Under the pieces are notes generated by a model. That model ran no database searches. It was not told the DNA's origin and worked only from the letters and a program-made list of their open reading frames with translations. Shown here one piece after another: positions 10,556 through 19,747 of a DNA stretch of 64,000 nt. The first letter of the stretch is position 1, and each line of letters begins with the position of its first letter. The position numbers and the translations under genes are program-made. The DNA comes from Shimia sp. (GTDB taxonomy: Bacteria > Pseudomonadota > Alphaproteobacteria > Rhodobacterales > Rhodobacteraceae): NCBI RefSeq assembly GCF_022448905.1, contig NZ_JAKVCW010000015.1:61641-125640 (forward strand), written 5' to 3'.

Positions 10556-11617
10556 ATGGGGGAGACGCAAGGGCGTAGCGGTGCGCCCAGGATTGTGGTG
10601 GCTGGAGCCGGGAGTATTGGGTGTTTCGTTGGTGGCTTGTTTGCGCGGAGTGGTCAGGATGTGACGCTGCTGCTGCGGGCGGGAACGGCGGAGGAGATCA
10701 CGCAGAATGGGTTGACGCTGACCGACTTTGGAGCGCTCGATGCAGCTTTGGCCCCGGATCGGTTTGCGATGAGCACGGACCCAGCCTGTTTGGCGGCGGC
10801 GGACATCGTGTTGGTCACGGTGAAAAGTGGCGCCACGGAGGAGATGGCGGCGCAGATTGCTGCGCATGCGCCAGCGGAGGCTGTGGTGGTGAGCCTGCAA
10901 AACGGTGTGGAGAATGCGGCACTGCTGCAGGAGATGTTGCCGGGTTGGGATGTGCGCGCAGGCATGGTGCCGTTCAATGTGGTCTGGGTCGGCGGAGGCC
11001 GGTTTCATCGCGGCACCAGTGGTGACATCATTATCGAGAGCGGCCAGGGGCATGTGGGTCGGCAGTTGAACGTGCCGGATTTGCATGTGCATGAGCATGG
11101 CGACATCGCAGCTGTGCAATGGGGCAAGCTGCTGATCAATCTCAACAACGCGTTGAATGCGCTGTCGGGGCTGCCGCTGAGGGAGCAGATTGGCGACCGG
11201 GACTGGCGGCGGTTGATGGCGGCGCAGATGGCGGAAGCTTTGGCGGTGCTGCAGGCGGCGGATGTCGCTTTTCAAAACCCTGTGGCAAAGGTGCCAATGG
11301 AGCTGGTGCCACGGATTTTGCGGCTGCCGACATGGGTATTTCGGCTGGTGGCGAAGACCATGCTGTTGATTGATCCCAACGCGCGCAGCTCCATGTGGGA
11401 GGACCTTGAGAAGGGGCGTGGGACCGAGATTGACGAGCTGCAGGGCAAGATTGTGCGATTGGCGCGTCAGGCCAATGTCGCGGCGCCGATCAATGCGGGC
11501 CTTGCAGAGATGATCCGAGAGGTTGAGGTACTTGGTGCGGGTGCGCCCAATCTCACAGCACAGGAGGTGCAAAGCCGTCTGCGGACACTAGATGCGCCCG
11601 CAGACGGGGAAGTTTAG
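10556..11617 (+). CDS. ketopantoate reductase family oxidoreductase (PanE/ApbA-like)
   Basis: About 353 residues from the ATG at 10556, six bases after GAGGGAG; a GTG three bases earlier is less well spaced. The N-terminal Rossmann motif is VVAGAGSIGCFVGG, followed by VTVKSG and SLQNGVENA, typical of 2-dehydropantoate 2-reductases. The C-terminal helical domain has KLLINLNNALNALSG and SSMWEDLEKGRGTEIDELQG. It would reduce ketopantoate or a related 2-oxo acid with NADPH. No pantothenate genes are adjacent, and the family includes many non-PanE enzymes, so no symbol is given. Confidence 0.85.
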   Translation: MGETQGRSGAPRIVVAGAGSIGCFVGGLFARSGQDVTLLLRAGTAEEITQNGLTLTDFGALDAALAPDRFAMSTDPACLAAADIVLVTVKSGATEEMAAQIAAHAPAEAVVVSLQNGVENAALLQEMLPGWDVRAGMVPFNVVWVGGGRFHRGTSGDIIIESGQGHVGRQLNVPDLHVHEHGDIAAVQWGKLLINLNNALNALSGLPLREQIGDRDWRRLMAAQMAEALAVLQAADVAFQNPVAKVPMELVPRILRLPTWVFRLVAKTMLLIDPNARSSMWEDLEKGRGTEIDELQGKIVRLARQANVAAPINAGLAEMIREVEVLGAGAPNLTAQEVQSRLRTLDAPADGEV

Positions 11618-13095
11618 CTGCTCAGCGTGTTGAGCGCGTAGAAGATTGCAGCCGACATCAATGCGGCGGCGGGCACGGTGATGACCCAGGCTGCGACGAT
11701 GGTCATGAAGTGGCTGCGACGCACCAACTTGCGGCGGCGGCGTTCTTCTGGCGCGATGCGTTTTTCAGGCGGGCGTTGTACGGCGGTTTTGCGCAGGCGG
11801 CGCTCGGCGTGCCATTCGCGGTAGAAGCCAACGCCAAAGATGCCGCCCACGGCGATATGGGTGGAACTGACCGGCAGGCCCAACCAAGAGGCGACAATCA
11901 CGGTGATCGCGGCGGACAGGGCCACACAATATGCGCGCATTGGGTTCAACTTGGTGATCTTCTCACCGACCATGCGGATCAGCTTGGGGCCAAACAGGAA
12001 GAGGCCAAAGGAGATCCCAAACGCGCCGATGATCATCACCCAGTTGGGGATGGAAACCTTGGCGGCAAATTCGCCAAACTCGGCGGCGTGCACGATGGCG
12101 GCCAGTGGGCCAACCGCGTTGGCCACGTCGTTGGCGCCATGGGCAAAAGACAAGAGCGCGGCGGAGAACACCAGCGGAATGCCAAACAGCACTTTGAGGG
12201 ACTTGTTGCGGTTCTCTAGGCCTTCAGATTGTTTGCGGATGAGTGGTGCGGAGACCACGTAGAACAGGCCTCCCACGGCAACACCAATCAGCAGGGCAGT
12301 TTGCAGGTCAATCTTGATGATCTTTTTGAGACCTTTGAGGGCCAAGTAAGATGCAAACGCTGCGGCCATGATGCCGATCAACACTGGCACCCAGCGACGG
12401 GCGGCGGCGATTTTGTCGTCTTGATAGATGATTTTGACCTTGATGAAGGCCAGGAATGCGGCGGCGATTACACCGCCCAGCACTGGAGAAATCACCCAGG
12501 ACGCGGCGATTTTGGCCATGGTGGGCCAGTTCACGGCCGCGAAACCTGCGGCGGCGATGCCTGCGCCCATCACACCCCCTACAACGGAGTGGGTGGTGGA
12601 GACCGGCGCGCCGACCCATGTGGCGAGGTTCACCCAGAGCGCGGAGGAGATCAGCGCGGCCATCATGGCCCAGATGAAGATGGTGGTGTTGGCCATGCCA
12701 GAAGGATCGATGATGCCTTTGGAAATGGTCGAAACCACGTCGCCCCCGGCCAGCAAAGCCCCGGCGCTTTCAAAAAAGGCGGCAATCACAATCGCGCCGC
12801 CCATGGTGAGCGCGTTGGCCCCCACAGCGGGGCCCATGTTGTTGGCCACATCATTGGCACCGATGTTGATCGCCATATAGGCGCCAATCCCGGCGGCGGC
12901 GATGATGATCATTGTGTTGGAGTCACTGCCAGACAGAAGACCTGCGGCAACACCTGCGAGCACAATGAAGGCAATCGCAATGCCAAACCCGACCATAGGG
13001 CGGGAGACATAGAGTGTGGCAGATTCCAAATGGGAGATGCGGTTGAGGTCACGGTCCAGAGTGGACCACTTCTTGCCTGAGTTTGGCGAGGTCAT
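11614..13095 (-). CDS. Pit-family inorganic phosphate permease
   Basis: 493 residues with about ten membrane helices and the duplicated PHO4 signature GANDVANNMG and GANDVANAVG. The family takes up metal-phosphate complexes with protons at low affinity. A basic cytoplasmic insertion (near RREWHAERRLRK) is seen late in the protein. It follows the Nudix gene on the same strand with a 91-base gap that contains a C/G hairpin (ACGGGGG and CCCCCGT arms near 13121-13139), so readthrough from the Nudix promoter is possible. Confidence 0.93.
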   Translation of the reverse strand: MTSPNSGKKWSTLDRDLNRISHLESATLYVSRPMVGFGIAIAFIVLAGVAAGLLSGSDSNTMIIIAAAGIGAYMAINIGANDVANNMGPAVGANALTMGGAIVIAAFFESAGALLAGGDVVSTISKGIIDPSGMANTTIFIWAMMAALISSALWVNLATWVGAPVSTTHSVVGGVMGAGIAAAGFAAVNWPTMAKIAASWVISPVLGGVIAAAFLAFIKVKIIYQDDKIAAARRWVPVLIGIMAAAFASYLALKGLKKIIKIDLQTALLIGVAVGGLFYVVSAPLIRKQSEGLENRNKSLKVLFGIPLVFSAALLSFAHGANDVANAVGPLAAIVHAAEFGEFAAKVSIPNWVMIIGAFGISFGLFLFGPKLIRMVGEKITKLNPMRAYCVALSAAITVIVASWLGLPVSSTHIAVGGIFGVGFYREWHAERRLRKTAVQRPPEKRIAPEERRRRKLVRRSHFMTIVAAWVITVPAAALMSAAIFYALNTLSS

Positions 13096-13186
13096 GACAA
13101 AGAATCCCGGCTTTACGTCGTACGGGGGGGCTACCCCCGTCGCCGGGTCATTGCAACGATTTCGTTACAAATGCGTTACGAAAGGA

Positions 13187-13645
13187 TTACAATTCTCTCA
13201 GAAGGGCCTGAAGCTGTGGTTCGTTCACCATATCGGCGGCTTCCTGCGCAGGGACCCATTTGCGGGTGCGTTCGTCCGCCTCTGGGAAATCGTCGACCAG
13301 TTCTTTTACTTCGGTTTCAAACACAGTGACGTCCACCGGGATTTCCAAACCGCCATCGAGACGCTTGTCATAGCCATAGATGCCGACGGGTTCGCGATCG
13401 ATGTTGGCCTTTTTCACGCCCGCTTCTTCCCAGGCTTCGCGCAGGGCGGCACCCGGTGCATCAAGGCCAGTGATGGGCCAGCCTTTGGGCAGCACCCAGC
13501 GGCCAGTGTCACGTGAAGTAATCAGGAGCACCTCGGTTGCGCCCTGTTTCTCACGCGTGCAGAGCGCGGCCACCTGAATGCGGCGTGGACGACGCCACAG
13601 GGGGGCAATCACGCTGTCAAAGGCGGTTTTCAGGGCGTTGGTCAT
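13187..13645 (-). CDS. Nudix hydrolase (DIPP-like)
   Basis: 152 residues. The Nudix box is recognisable as GWPITG...REAWEEAGV: the catalytic REUXEEXGU core is intact but the first conserved Glu of the box is Leu. PKGWP before the box is typical of alphaproteobacterial relatives of diphosphoinositol polyphosphate phosphohydrolases. Members hydrolyse nucleoside diphosphate-X compounds. The gene has its own strong promoter with an embedded inverted repeat. Its position upstream of a phosphate permease is suggestive, but the substrate is unknown. Confidence 0.88.
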   Translation of the reverse strand: MTNALKTAFDSVIAPLWRRPRRIQVAALCTREKQGATEVLLITSRDTGRWVLPKGWPITGLDAPGAALREAWEEAGVKKANIDREPVGIYGYDKRLDGGLEIPVDVTVFETEVKELVDDFPEADERTRKWVPAQEAADMVNEPQLQALLREL

Positions 13646-13704
13646 GGACGGCTGCTCGGCTTTTTTCGGTTTTTGTATCGGGTCGTTTCTTTGTCGTTCT
13701 TTTG

Positions 13705-13733
13705 TATATACGTTTTGGTTAGCAAAACGTCAA
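13705..13733 (-). promoter_or_regulatory. sigma70-type promoter of the Nudix gene with embedded inverted repeat
   Basis: On the minus strand TTGACG and TATATA are separated by exactly 17 bases. The spacer and box edges form ACGTTTTG-CTAAC-CAAAACGT, an eight-base perfect inverted repeat spanning the RNA polymerase site. This is what a repressor operator looks like; it is not a terminator because no T-tract follows. Transcription should start near 13698. Confidence 0.7.
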
Positions 13734-13751
13734 GATGACTGGAAAATACAC

Positions 13752-16196
13752 TTATTGTTTGCGCCGTTTTGCGCGCAAAGTTGGGTCTGCCTGAGTGGGG
13801 TCTTCGGGCCAGGGGTGCTTGGGATAGCGGCCGCGCATGTCCTTGCGCACGTCGGCGTAGGAGCTGGCCCAGAAGCCGGGGATGTCCATGGTGGTTTGCA
13901 CTGGTTTTTGCCCCGGCGAGAGCAGGGTCACGCGCAGCGGGGTGTTGCCCACCATCGGGTGGGTGGTTTGGCCAAAGAGTTCTTGCAGGCGCAGGGTGAT
14001 TTCTGGGTTTTCGCCGGAATAGTCGATGGGGATTTTGCGATCCAGCGGCGTGGTGAAATGCGCGGGGGCTAGTCGATCCACCAGTTGCATCTGGTTCCAG
14101 TCGAGGCGGGCGCGCAGGGAGTCCAGCAGGTCGAATTTCTTCCAGTGGTCGGCGGTTTTTACGCCGGAGAGATGTGGCAGAAGCCAGTCATCGATGGTGG
14201 ACATAAGCGCATCGGGCGTCATGTCGGGCAGGTCGTGACCGGCGGCGCGGATCAGCTCGACACGGGCCACAAAGCGTTGCGCGGCAGGGGAGAGCGTGAT
14301 GCCGAGGTCGCGCACCCCGTCGAGCATTGCGGCGGCGATGGCATCATCCGGGGCGTCTTTCCAGATGCGGTCGTCCAGCGCGACAGCGCCGAACATTTCC
14401 TGACGGCGGGCAATGACGCGGCGCTCGCGTTTGGACCAGTGGCAGTTGTCTTGCCAAGCGATCTGATCGGCAAACAGCTCGCGGATTGGGCCTTCGGAGA
14501 TTTGGATGGCCTGACGGATGCGCGCCTCACGCGGGTTGCCGTCTGTGTCTGTCACCACAATCAGGCGGGTGGCGGCGAGCGGGTCTTCGTCGTCTAGAAT
14601 GGCGCCTTTGCCGCCAGAAAGCACGAAACGCGGGGCGTCGCCTTTGCGGTGCAGGCCAATGCGGTCCGGGTAGGACAGCGCGGCGAGTTCTGCGGCGCTG
14701 CGCGGCTTAGGATCGCTGCCTTTGGCGGATTTTGCGAGGCGTTTGGCCTCGTCGCGGATGCTGTGCAGCGCGGCGCGGTTGACGCCGTAGGGGCGGCGAT
14801 CGGTGAAGGACTTGAGATCGGTCAGGGCCTCGATGCGCAGAGCGAGATCCACGGGCGCGCCGCGGGTGAGGGGGTCGCGCGCGGCGAGCAGTGCGGCCAT
14901 GGGCGCGGCTTGCGGGCCTGCGGTGGCCAGCATGTGGGCGAGGCGGGGATGCAGTGGCAGTTTGGCAAGGGCTTTGCCATGGGCGGTGATGCGATTGTCT
15001 CCGTCCAGCGCGCCCAGCATGTGCAGGACGGATTGCGCCTCGGCAAAGCTGCCGGGGTTGGGCTGCGTCAAAAGGGCGAGGTCGGTGGGGGCGGCGCCCC
15101 AGAGGGCGAGCTCCAGCGCGAGGCGGGTGAGGTCGGCGGCTTCGATTTCAGCGGGGGGGAAGGGCAGGAGCGCGCCTTCTTCGCCCTTGGTCCAGAGGCG
15201 GTAGCAGATACCCTCGGCGACACGACCGGCACGGCCCTGACGTTGTGTGGCTTCGGCACGGGTGACACGTTCGGTCACAAGGCGGGACATGCCGGAGCCG
15301 GGATCAAAGCGGGCGCGGCGGGCGCGGCCTGCGTCAACCACTACGCGCACGTCCTGAATGGTGAGGGAGGTTTCCGCGATGGAGGTGGCGAGGACCACTT
15401 TGCGGCCGGTTTTGTCGGGGCGGATGGCGGCTTGCTGATCCTTGAAGGGCATGGCGCCAAACAGTGGGTGCACGGTGCAGTCCGCTGGCAGTTTCAGCAG
15501 CGATTGCGTGCGGCGGATTTCGCCTTCACCAGGTAGGAAGACCAGCACGCCGCCGTCGGTCTCGTTGACAGCCTGGGTGATTAGGCGGGCGGTGGCCTCT
15601 TCCAAACGGGTGTTTTTGGGCAAAGGACTGTCAAGCCAGCGGGTTTCCACCGGGAAGGCGCGGCCCTCAGACGTGATCATCGGCGCGTTGCCCATGAGGG
15701 TGGCGACCGGCTCTGCGTCTAGTGTGGCGGACATGGCCAGCAGGATCAGGTCATCGCGCAGGGCGTCGCAGATTTCGAGGCAGAGCGCGAGGCCGAGATC
15801 GGCATTCAGGCTGCGCTCGTGGAATTCGTCAAAGATCACCGCGCCGACGCCAGAGAGTTCCGGATCAGATTGGATCATGCGGGTGAGAATGCCTTCGGTG
15901 ACCACTTCGATGCGGGTGGATTTGGAGGTTTTGCTTTCACCACGCACGCGGTAACCCACAGTTTGGCCTGCGGTTTCCCCCAATGTCTGCGCCATGCGCT
16001 CGGCTGCGGCACGGGCGGCCAGACGGCGCGGCTCCAGCATCAGGATGCGGCCCTCGGTGAGGTTCGCCTCCAGCATAGCGAGTGGCACAACGGTGGTTTT
16101 ACCCGCGCCGGGCGGGGCTTGCAGGACCGCGCGGCCGGTGGCGCGCAGAGCAGTGATAAGGGGATCGAGGGCGTCGTGGATGGGCAGTTGCGTCAT
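13752..16196 (-). CDS. hrpB: ATP-dependent RNA helicase HrpB
   Basis: 814 residues, the usual size. DEAH-box helicase motifs appear in order: APPGAGKTT (Walker A), IFDEFHERS (Walker B; this family varies the DEAH), LAMSATLD (motif III) and QRQGRAGRV (motif VI). A helicase-associated domain and the HrpB-specific C-terminus follow. It is a cytosolic DExH helicase of unclear substrate, also linked to mRNA processing in other bacteria. It is monocistronic and is followed 106 bases downstream by the Nudix gene. Confidence 0.95.
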   Translation of the reverse strand: MTQLPIHDALDPLITALRATGRAVLQAPPGAGKTTVVPLAMLEANLTEGRILMLEPRRLAARAAAERMAQTLGETAGQTVGYRVRGESKTSKSTRIEVVTEGILTRMIQSDPELSGVGAVIFDEFHERSLNADLGLALCLEICDALRDDLILLAMSATLDAEPVATLMGNAPMITSEGRAFPVETRWLDSPLPKNTRLEEATARLITQAVNETDGGVLVFLPGEGEIRRTQSLLKLPADCTVHPLFGAMPFKDQQAAIRPDKTGRKVVLATSIAETSLTIQDVRVVVDAGRARRARFDPGSGMSRLVTERVTRAEATQRQGRAGRVAEGICYRLWTKGEEGALLPFPPAEIEAADLTRLALELALWGAAPTDLALLTQPNPGSFAEAQSVLHMLGALDGDNRITAHGKALAKLPLHPRLAHMLATAGPQAAPMAALLAARDPLTRGAPVDLALRIEALTDLKSFTDRRPYGVNRAALHSIRDEAKRLAKSAKGSDPKPRSAAELAALSYPDRIGLHRKGDAPRFVLSGGKGAILDDEDPLAATRLIVVTDTDGNPREARIRQAIQISEGPIRELFADQIAWQDNCHWSKRERRVIARRQEMFGAVALDDRIWKDAPDDAIAAAMLDGVRDLGITLSPAAQRFVARVELIRAAGHDLPDMTPDALMSTIDDWLLPHLSGVKTADHWKKFDLLDSLRARLDWNQMQLVDRLAPAHFTTPLDRKIPIDYSGENPEITLRLQELFGQTTHPMVGNTPLRVTLLSPGQKPVQTTMDIPGFWASSYADVRKDMRGRYPKHPWPEDPTQADPTLRAKRRKQ

Positions 16197-16245
16197 AGGG
16201 CACCTTATCGGCCCGTGGGGACGGGGCGTCTAGGGGGGATGCGCG

Positions 16246-16989
16246 TTAGTCGCGGCGGAAGAGTTTGGCCTTGCCGTGGCGCGAGGTGAGATGCACCTCG
16301 GTTGCGCGCCAGAGGTCGCCTTCCGGTGTGTAAACGATGGAGAGCGGCGAGGTTTTGAGCTCGGCCAGTTCTTCGGCGGAATAGCCGCCAATGCGGTCGT
16401 AGGTGCCTGCGCAGGTGACTTTGCCGTCGCCGTTTTGGCGGGACGTGAGTGTGATGCGCACGAGGCGGGTGCCGTCATATTGCTTTTGGTCCAGCGTACA
16501 GAGCTGATCCGCGTCCTGATCGCGCAGGGTGAGCCACATCATGGTCATCGGGTCGACCGCACCGCGTTTGGCTTTGTCTGAGATCGGCGCGGCGGGTGTT
16601 TGAGCGCCAGCGGTTTTGCGCGGCAGGGTGCCTGTGAAGGTCAGGGTGGTTTCGCTGACCCGTTTGCCGGTGTCGATGAAGCCGTCATAGCGAGTCGGAG
16701 CGATGTTGCTGCCACGCACGGCGCCTTGACTTTGCACGGTGAAACGGATGCGACGCAGAGCACCGGCGAGGCCGGTTGTGGTGAAACTGCCTTTGCCGGC
16801 AAATGTGATTTGGGTTTGCTGCGCGGCGACATCCAATTCGCCGACCTTGAAGCCAAAGGCGTGCACTGACCACTTTTGGGTTTCAGTGTTGGCTTGCCCG
16901 GCATGTGGCAAGCCAACTGCGGCACAGAGCAGCAGTGAAGCGAGAAGGTGGGCGGGTCGGGGTAGACAAAATGGGGTCATGCGCGGCAT
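16246..16989 (-). CDS. exported DUF3108-family protein
   Basis: 247 residues (a start three codons further in is equally possible). The N-terminus LLASLLLCAAVGLPHAGQA is a Sec signal peptide with an A-x-A-type site. The mature part is beta-rich, with FGFKVGELDVAAQQ and a C-terminal RIGGYSAEELAEL, matching the DUF3108 envelope family. It follows a short gap after hrpB and is divergent from meaB, with overlapping 5' regions. Function unknown; probably periplasmic. Confidence 0.8.
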   Translation of the reverse strand: MPRMTPFCLPRPAHLLASLLLCAAVGLPHAGQANTETQKWSVHAFGFKVGELDVAAQQTQITFAGKGSFTTTGLAGALRRIRFTVQSQGAVRGSNIAPTRYDGFIDTGKRVSETTLTFTGTLPRKTAGAQTPAAPISDKAKRGAVDPMTMMWLTLRDQDADQLCTLDQKQYDGTRLVRITLTSRQNGDGKVTCAGTYDRIGGYSAEELAELKTSPLSIVYTPEGDLWRATEVHLTSRHGKAKLFRRD

Positions 16990-17023
16990 GAAGACTCACA
17001 ATCAAAAAGATACAGGCTTGTCC

Positions 17024-17995
17024 ATGGATATCGCAGATCTGCGCGACAGAATACTGAAACAGGACCGTCGGGCGCTGGCCCGTGCCATCACTTTGGTGGA
17101 GAGCGCGCGGCCCGATCATCGGGTCCAGGCCACGGCCCTGTTGGATGAGCTGTCCAAGGCGGGCAAACAGTCGCTGCGGATTGGGTTGTCGGGCACGCCG
17201 GGGGTGGGGAAATCCACCTTTATCGAGAGTTTTGGCATGATGTTGACCGCGCAGGGCTTGCGTGTGGCGGTGCTGGCAGTGGATCCGTCTTCGGCGCGGT
17301 CGGGCGGATCTATTTTGGGGGATAAGACCCGCATGGAGCGGCTGAGCCGGGATCGCAATGCGTTTATCCGCCCTTCGCCCAGCCAGACCCATTTGGGCGG
17401 CGTGGCGCGGCGGACGCGGGAGGCCGTGGCGTTGTGTGAGGCTGCGGGTTTTGACGTGGTGCTGATCGAGACCGTGGGGGTTGGGCAATCTGAAACCGTT
17501 GTGGCGGAGATGTCGGACTTGTTCTTGTTGCTGCTGGCGCCTGCCGGGGGCGATGAGCTTCAAGGTGTGAAGCGTGGGATCATGGAGATGGCGGACGTTA
17601 TCCTTGTGAACAAGGCCGATGGCGATCTGAAGGCCACGGCCCTGCGAACCTGTGCGGATTACGCGGGCGCGTTGCGATTGTTGCGCAAGCGGCCGCAGGA
17701 CCCGGACGGGTTCCCAAAAGCGATGACGGTCTCCGCTCTGGAAGAAAACGGGCTGAGCGACGCTTGGGGCGAGATGACGACGCTTACGGAGTGGCGCAAG
17801 CAAGAGGGCCATTGGGCTTATCGGCGAGCGGCACAGGCGCAGTTCTGGTTTCACGAAGAAGTGCGGCAGGGGCTTTTGGCGCGGCTGCAGCAGGGCGAGG
17901 CGCCAAGGCAACTGTCTAAACTGGATGCCGAAGTGGCCTCTGGCGCCATGACCCCGGGCCAAGCGGCGAAAGAGATGCTTGATCACCTCGCCTGA
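17024..17995 (+). CDS. meaB: methylmalonyl-CoA mutase-associated GTPase MeaB
   Basis: 323 residues from the ATG at 17024; in-frame ATGs at 16979 and 16988 overlap the start of the divergent gene and lack homologous sequence. G motifs are GTPGVGKST, DPSSARSGGSILGDKTRM, ETVGVGQSE and NKADGD. MeaB gates cobalamin loading and protects methylmalonyl-CoA mutase and, in this group, ethylmalonyl-pathway mutases. The mutase gene is not in the window, so this copy is detached from its partner. The start choice is moderate, the family call strong. Confidence 0.92.
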   Translation: MDIADLRDRILKQDRRALARAITLVESARPDHRVQATALLDELSKAGKQSLRIGLSGTPGVGKSTFIESFGMMLTAQGLRVAVLAVDPSSARSGGSILGDKTRMERLSRDRNAFIRPSPSQTHLGGVARRTREAVALCEAAGFDVVLIETVGVGQSETVVAEMSDLFLLLLAPAGGDELQGVKRGIMEMADVILVNKADGDLKATALRTCADYAGALRLLRKRPQDPDGFPKAMTVSALEENGLSDAWGEMTTLTEWRKQEGHWAYRRAAQAQFWFHEEVRQGLLARLQQGEAPRQLSKLDAEVASGAMTPGQAAKEMLDHLA

Positions 17996-18082
17996 TCCGC
18001 GCAATCATCAGCTGATCCTGTTTGGGCCCTTTTAGGGTTTTCACCGTATTGGCCTATAGGGTTGGTTGATTGGGAGTGGGTG

Positions 18083-18754
18083 ATGGAGCTGCCTCCGCCC
18101 GGAGCATTTGATTGGTCGTTGCGTGGACTGGAGGAAGCCGAAACGGTTTTCACCCAAAGCCGCGATGGGCGTATCATTATGGAAGTGCGTCATCCTGTTG
18201 TTGCCGGAGTCACCTGCGAAATGGTGCATTGGTGGTTCGGGGTGTATGCGCACCTTAAGCTGCAGATCGATGGTGACGTTTTTGATGCGTTTAAGGTTTG
18301 GCATCCGCGGGATCACAAGTACTTACGGCGGGCAGACGCTGAGTGGTCCGGGCCATTGCGGCCTGGGGATCGGGTTTCTCTGTCTGAGGCCTATGGGCCG
18401 AGCCAAGAGTATAGCAACACAGAAACCGTACAAATCGTGCGCCTGGATCAGCAGGGATTTGGTCTGCGGGCAATCCGCCTTGGTCTGACCGTTGCTGATT
18501 TGAGTTATGCGTTTGACGATACACCGGAGGGGCTAGAAGTATCCACACGGCTTTGTGTTGGTGTGGCCAATGGCTGGGCAAAAACGCTGATCAACCAGGT
18601 TTTTGTGCCGCTTCTGTTTGATGAAAAGAAAACGGAGGCCTGGATGCTGCACAATGTCGAAGAGGTGAGTTCTTGGGCAAGTTTTCTACCTGAGGTATTT
18701 GCGCGGCGTGAACAAGGCGACTTTATTGTCTGGGACCGAGATACTGAGGGCTAA
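18083..18754 (+). CDS. DAPG hydrolase (PhlG)-like domain protein, copy 1
   Basis: 223 residues from the ATG at 18083, after GGGAG; the start matches that of its downstream paralogue (MELPPPGAFDW against MQLPEPREFGW). Conserved points are MVHWWFGVY, WHPRDH, LSEAYG and LHNVEEV. PhlG-type 2,4-diacetylphloroglucinol hydrolases have a Bet v 1-like fold with zinc held by His, Glu and a C-terminal HxxxE, and these residues have counterparts here. A zinc-dependent C-C hydrolase activity is therefore possible, but the protein is shorter than PhlG and the substrate is unknown. Confidence 0.65.
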   Translation: MELPPPGAFDWSLRGLEEAETVFTQSRDGRIIMEVRHPVVAGVTCEMVHWWFGVYAHLKLQIDGDVFDAFKVWHPRDHKYLRRADAEWSGPLRPGDRVSLSEAYGPSQEYSNTETVQIVRLDQQGFGLRAIRLGLTVADLSYAFDDTPEGLEVSTRLCVGVANGWAKTLINQVFVPLLFDEKKTEAWMLHNVEEVSSWASFLPEVFARREQGDFIVWDRDTEG

Positions 18755-18893
18755 CCGCCCTGTTTGTCGCGACGTATCTTGTGAATTTTTCTTGCTATGA
18801 GGTGCATCACCCCACAGTCTGAAAGCGGCTGTTTTGGCATGTGCGACAGATGCCAATGCAAGCTCTTGAGTTGCGCAAGCGCAGGAGAAGTAC

Positions 18894-19592
18894 GTGCAGT
18901 TACCGGAACCGCGAGAATTTGGCTGGGAGCTTAAGAGCTTTGACAATGCCCATTCCACAGTGACGCATTTGCCGGACGGGCGGACGTTGTTTGAAGTGGA
19001 CCACCCACCGGTGCGGGACGTGACAGCGGAGATGCTGACCTGGTGGTATGGTGTTTATGCCGACCTGACTCTGGTGATTGATGGGGACACATATCCGGCG
19101 TTTCTGGTGAGCCACCCGCTGGATCACATTTCGTTGGACAGTGAAAAAGCCGCGCCAGACGAGCCACTCAAGGCAGGGGATTTTCTGAACATTCAAGAGG
19201 CCTATCAGCGCAATCCGAAGTTTGCCCTCGATGAACGGCTGGAGGTTGTGGCGCTGGATGCGCAGCGCTTTGCGCTTAAGGCAACGCGGCGAGGCGTGAC
19301 CGTGGCGGATCTGGAGTTCCGCTTTGAGGATGGGCCAGAGGGCGCGAAGTTCACCAATCACCTAACGGTTGGGGTGGAAAGCGGCTGGCTTAAGCCGTTG
19401 GTCAATCGCGTGATGATTCCCTGGATCTACTATGAGGATAAGAACTACGCCTGGGTGCTGCATTCGGTGGAAGAGGTTGGCAATTTTGAGAATTTCCTGC
19501 CGGAAATCTTTGCGCGCCGGGATCAGGGCATGACAATCCGGTGGAACCGCAACTGCCTTGCGGATAATGAAGATCTGGCGCCGGAAGGTTAG
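18894..19592 (+). CDS. DAPG hydrolase (PhlG)-like domain protein, copy 2
   Basis: 232 residues from a GTG start six bases after AGGAGA. It is a diverged tandem paralogue of the preceding gene: MLTWWYGVY, SHPLDH, IQEAY, GVTVADL and LHSVEEV occur in the same order. The putative zinc ligands (His in HPLDH, Glu in QEAY, and HxxxE in LHSVEE) are kept in both copies, which suggests that both are active. No signal peptide is present, so it is cytosolic. The 139-base gap between the copies may carry a separate promoter. The family assignment comes from motif order, not from a search. Confidence 0.65.
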   Translation: MQLPEPREFGWELKSFDNAHSTVTHLPDGRTLFEVDHPPVRDVTAEMLTWWYGVYADLTLVIDGDTYPAFLVSHPLDHISLDSEKAAPDEPLKAGDFLNIQEAYQRNPKFALDERLEVVALDAQRFALKATRRGVTVADLEFRFEDGPEGAKFTNHLTVGVESGWLKPLVNRVMIPWIYYEDKNYAWVLHSVEEVGNFENFLPEIFARRDQGMTIRWNRNCLADNEDLAPEG

Positions 19593-19626
19593 CGGGCAAA
19601 ATGCAGCCAAAGCGCGGCTGAATCAC

Positions 19627-19655
19627 TTGACGCCCCCGCGAAATGGGCCTAATGA
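19627..19655 (+). promoter_or_regulatory. promoter of rpmB
   Basis: TTGACG and TAATGA are separated by 17 bases. The predicted leader of about 85 bases contains a hairpin ACGGGG...CCCCGT at 19704-19722, just before the ribosome site, which could affect translation of L28. Confidence 0.65.
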
Positions 19656-19747
19656 CGCCAGACAAATTTCCGGGCGCAGCCTAGGCGGCGCCCATTTGCT
19701 TTGACGGGGTCGATCTCCCCGTAGACCGATAAAACGAGGATGAACCC

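Noticed and set aside
14649..15536. Long plus-strand open frame rich in Gly and Ala
   Set aside because: It is antisense to hrpB and its sequence is low-complexity, as expected for a shadow frame.
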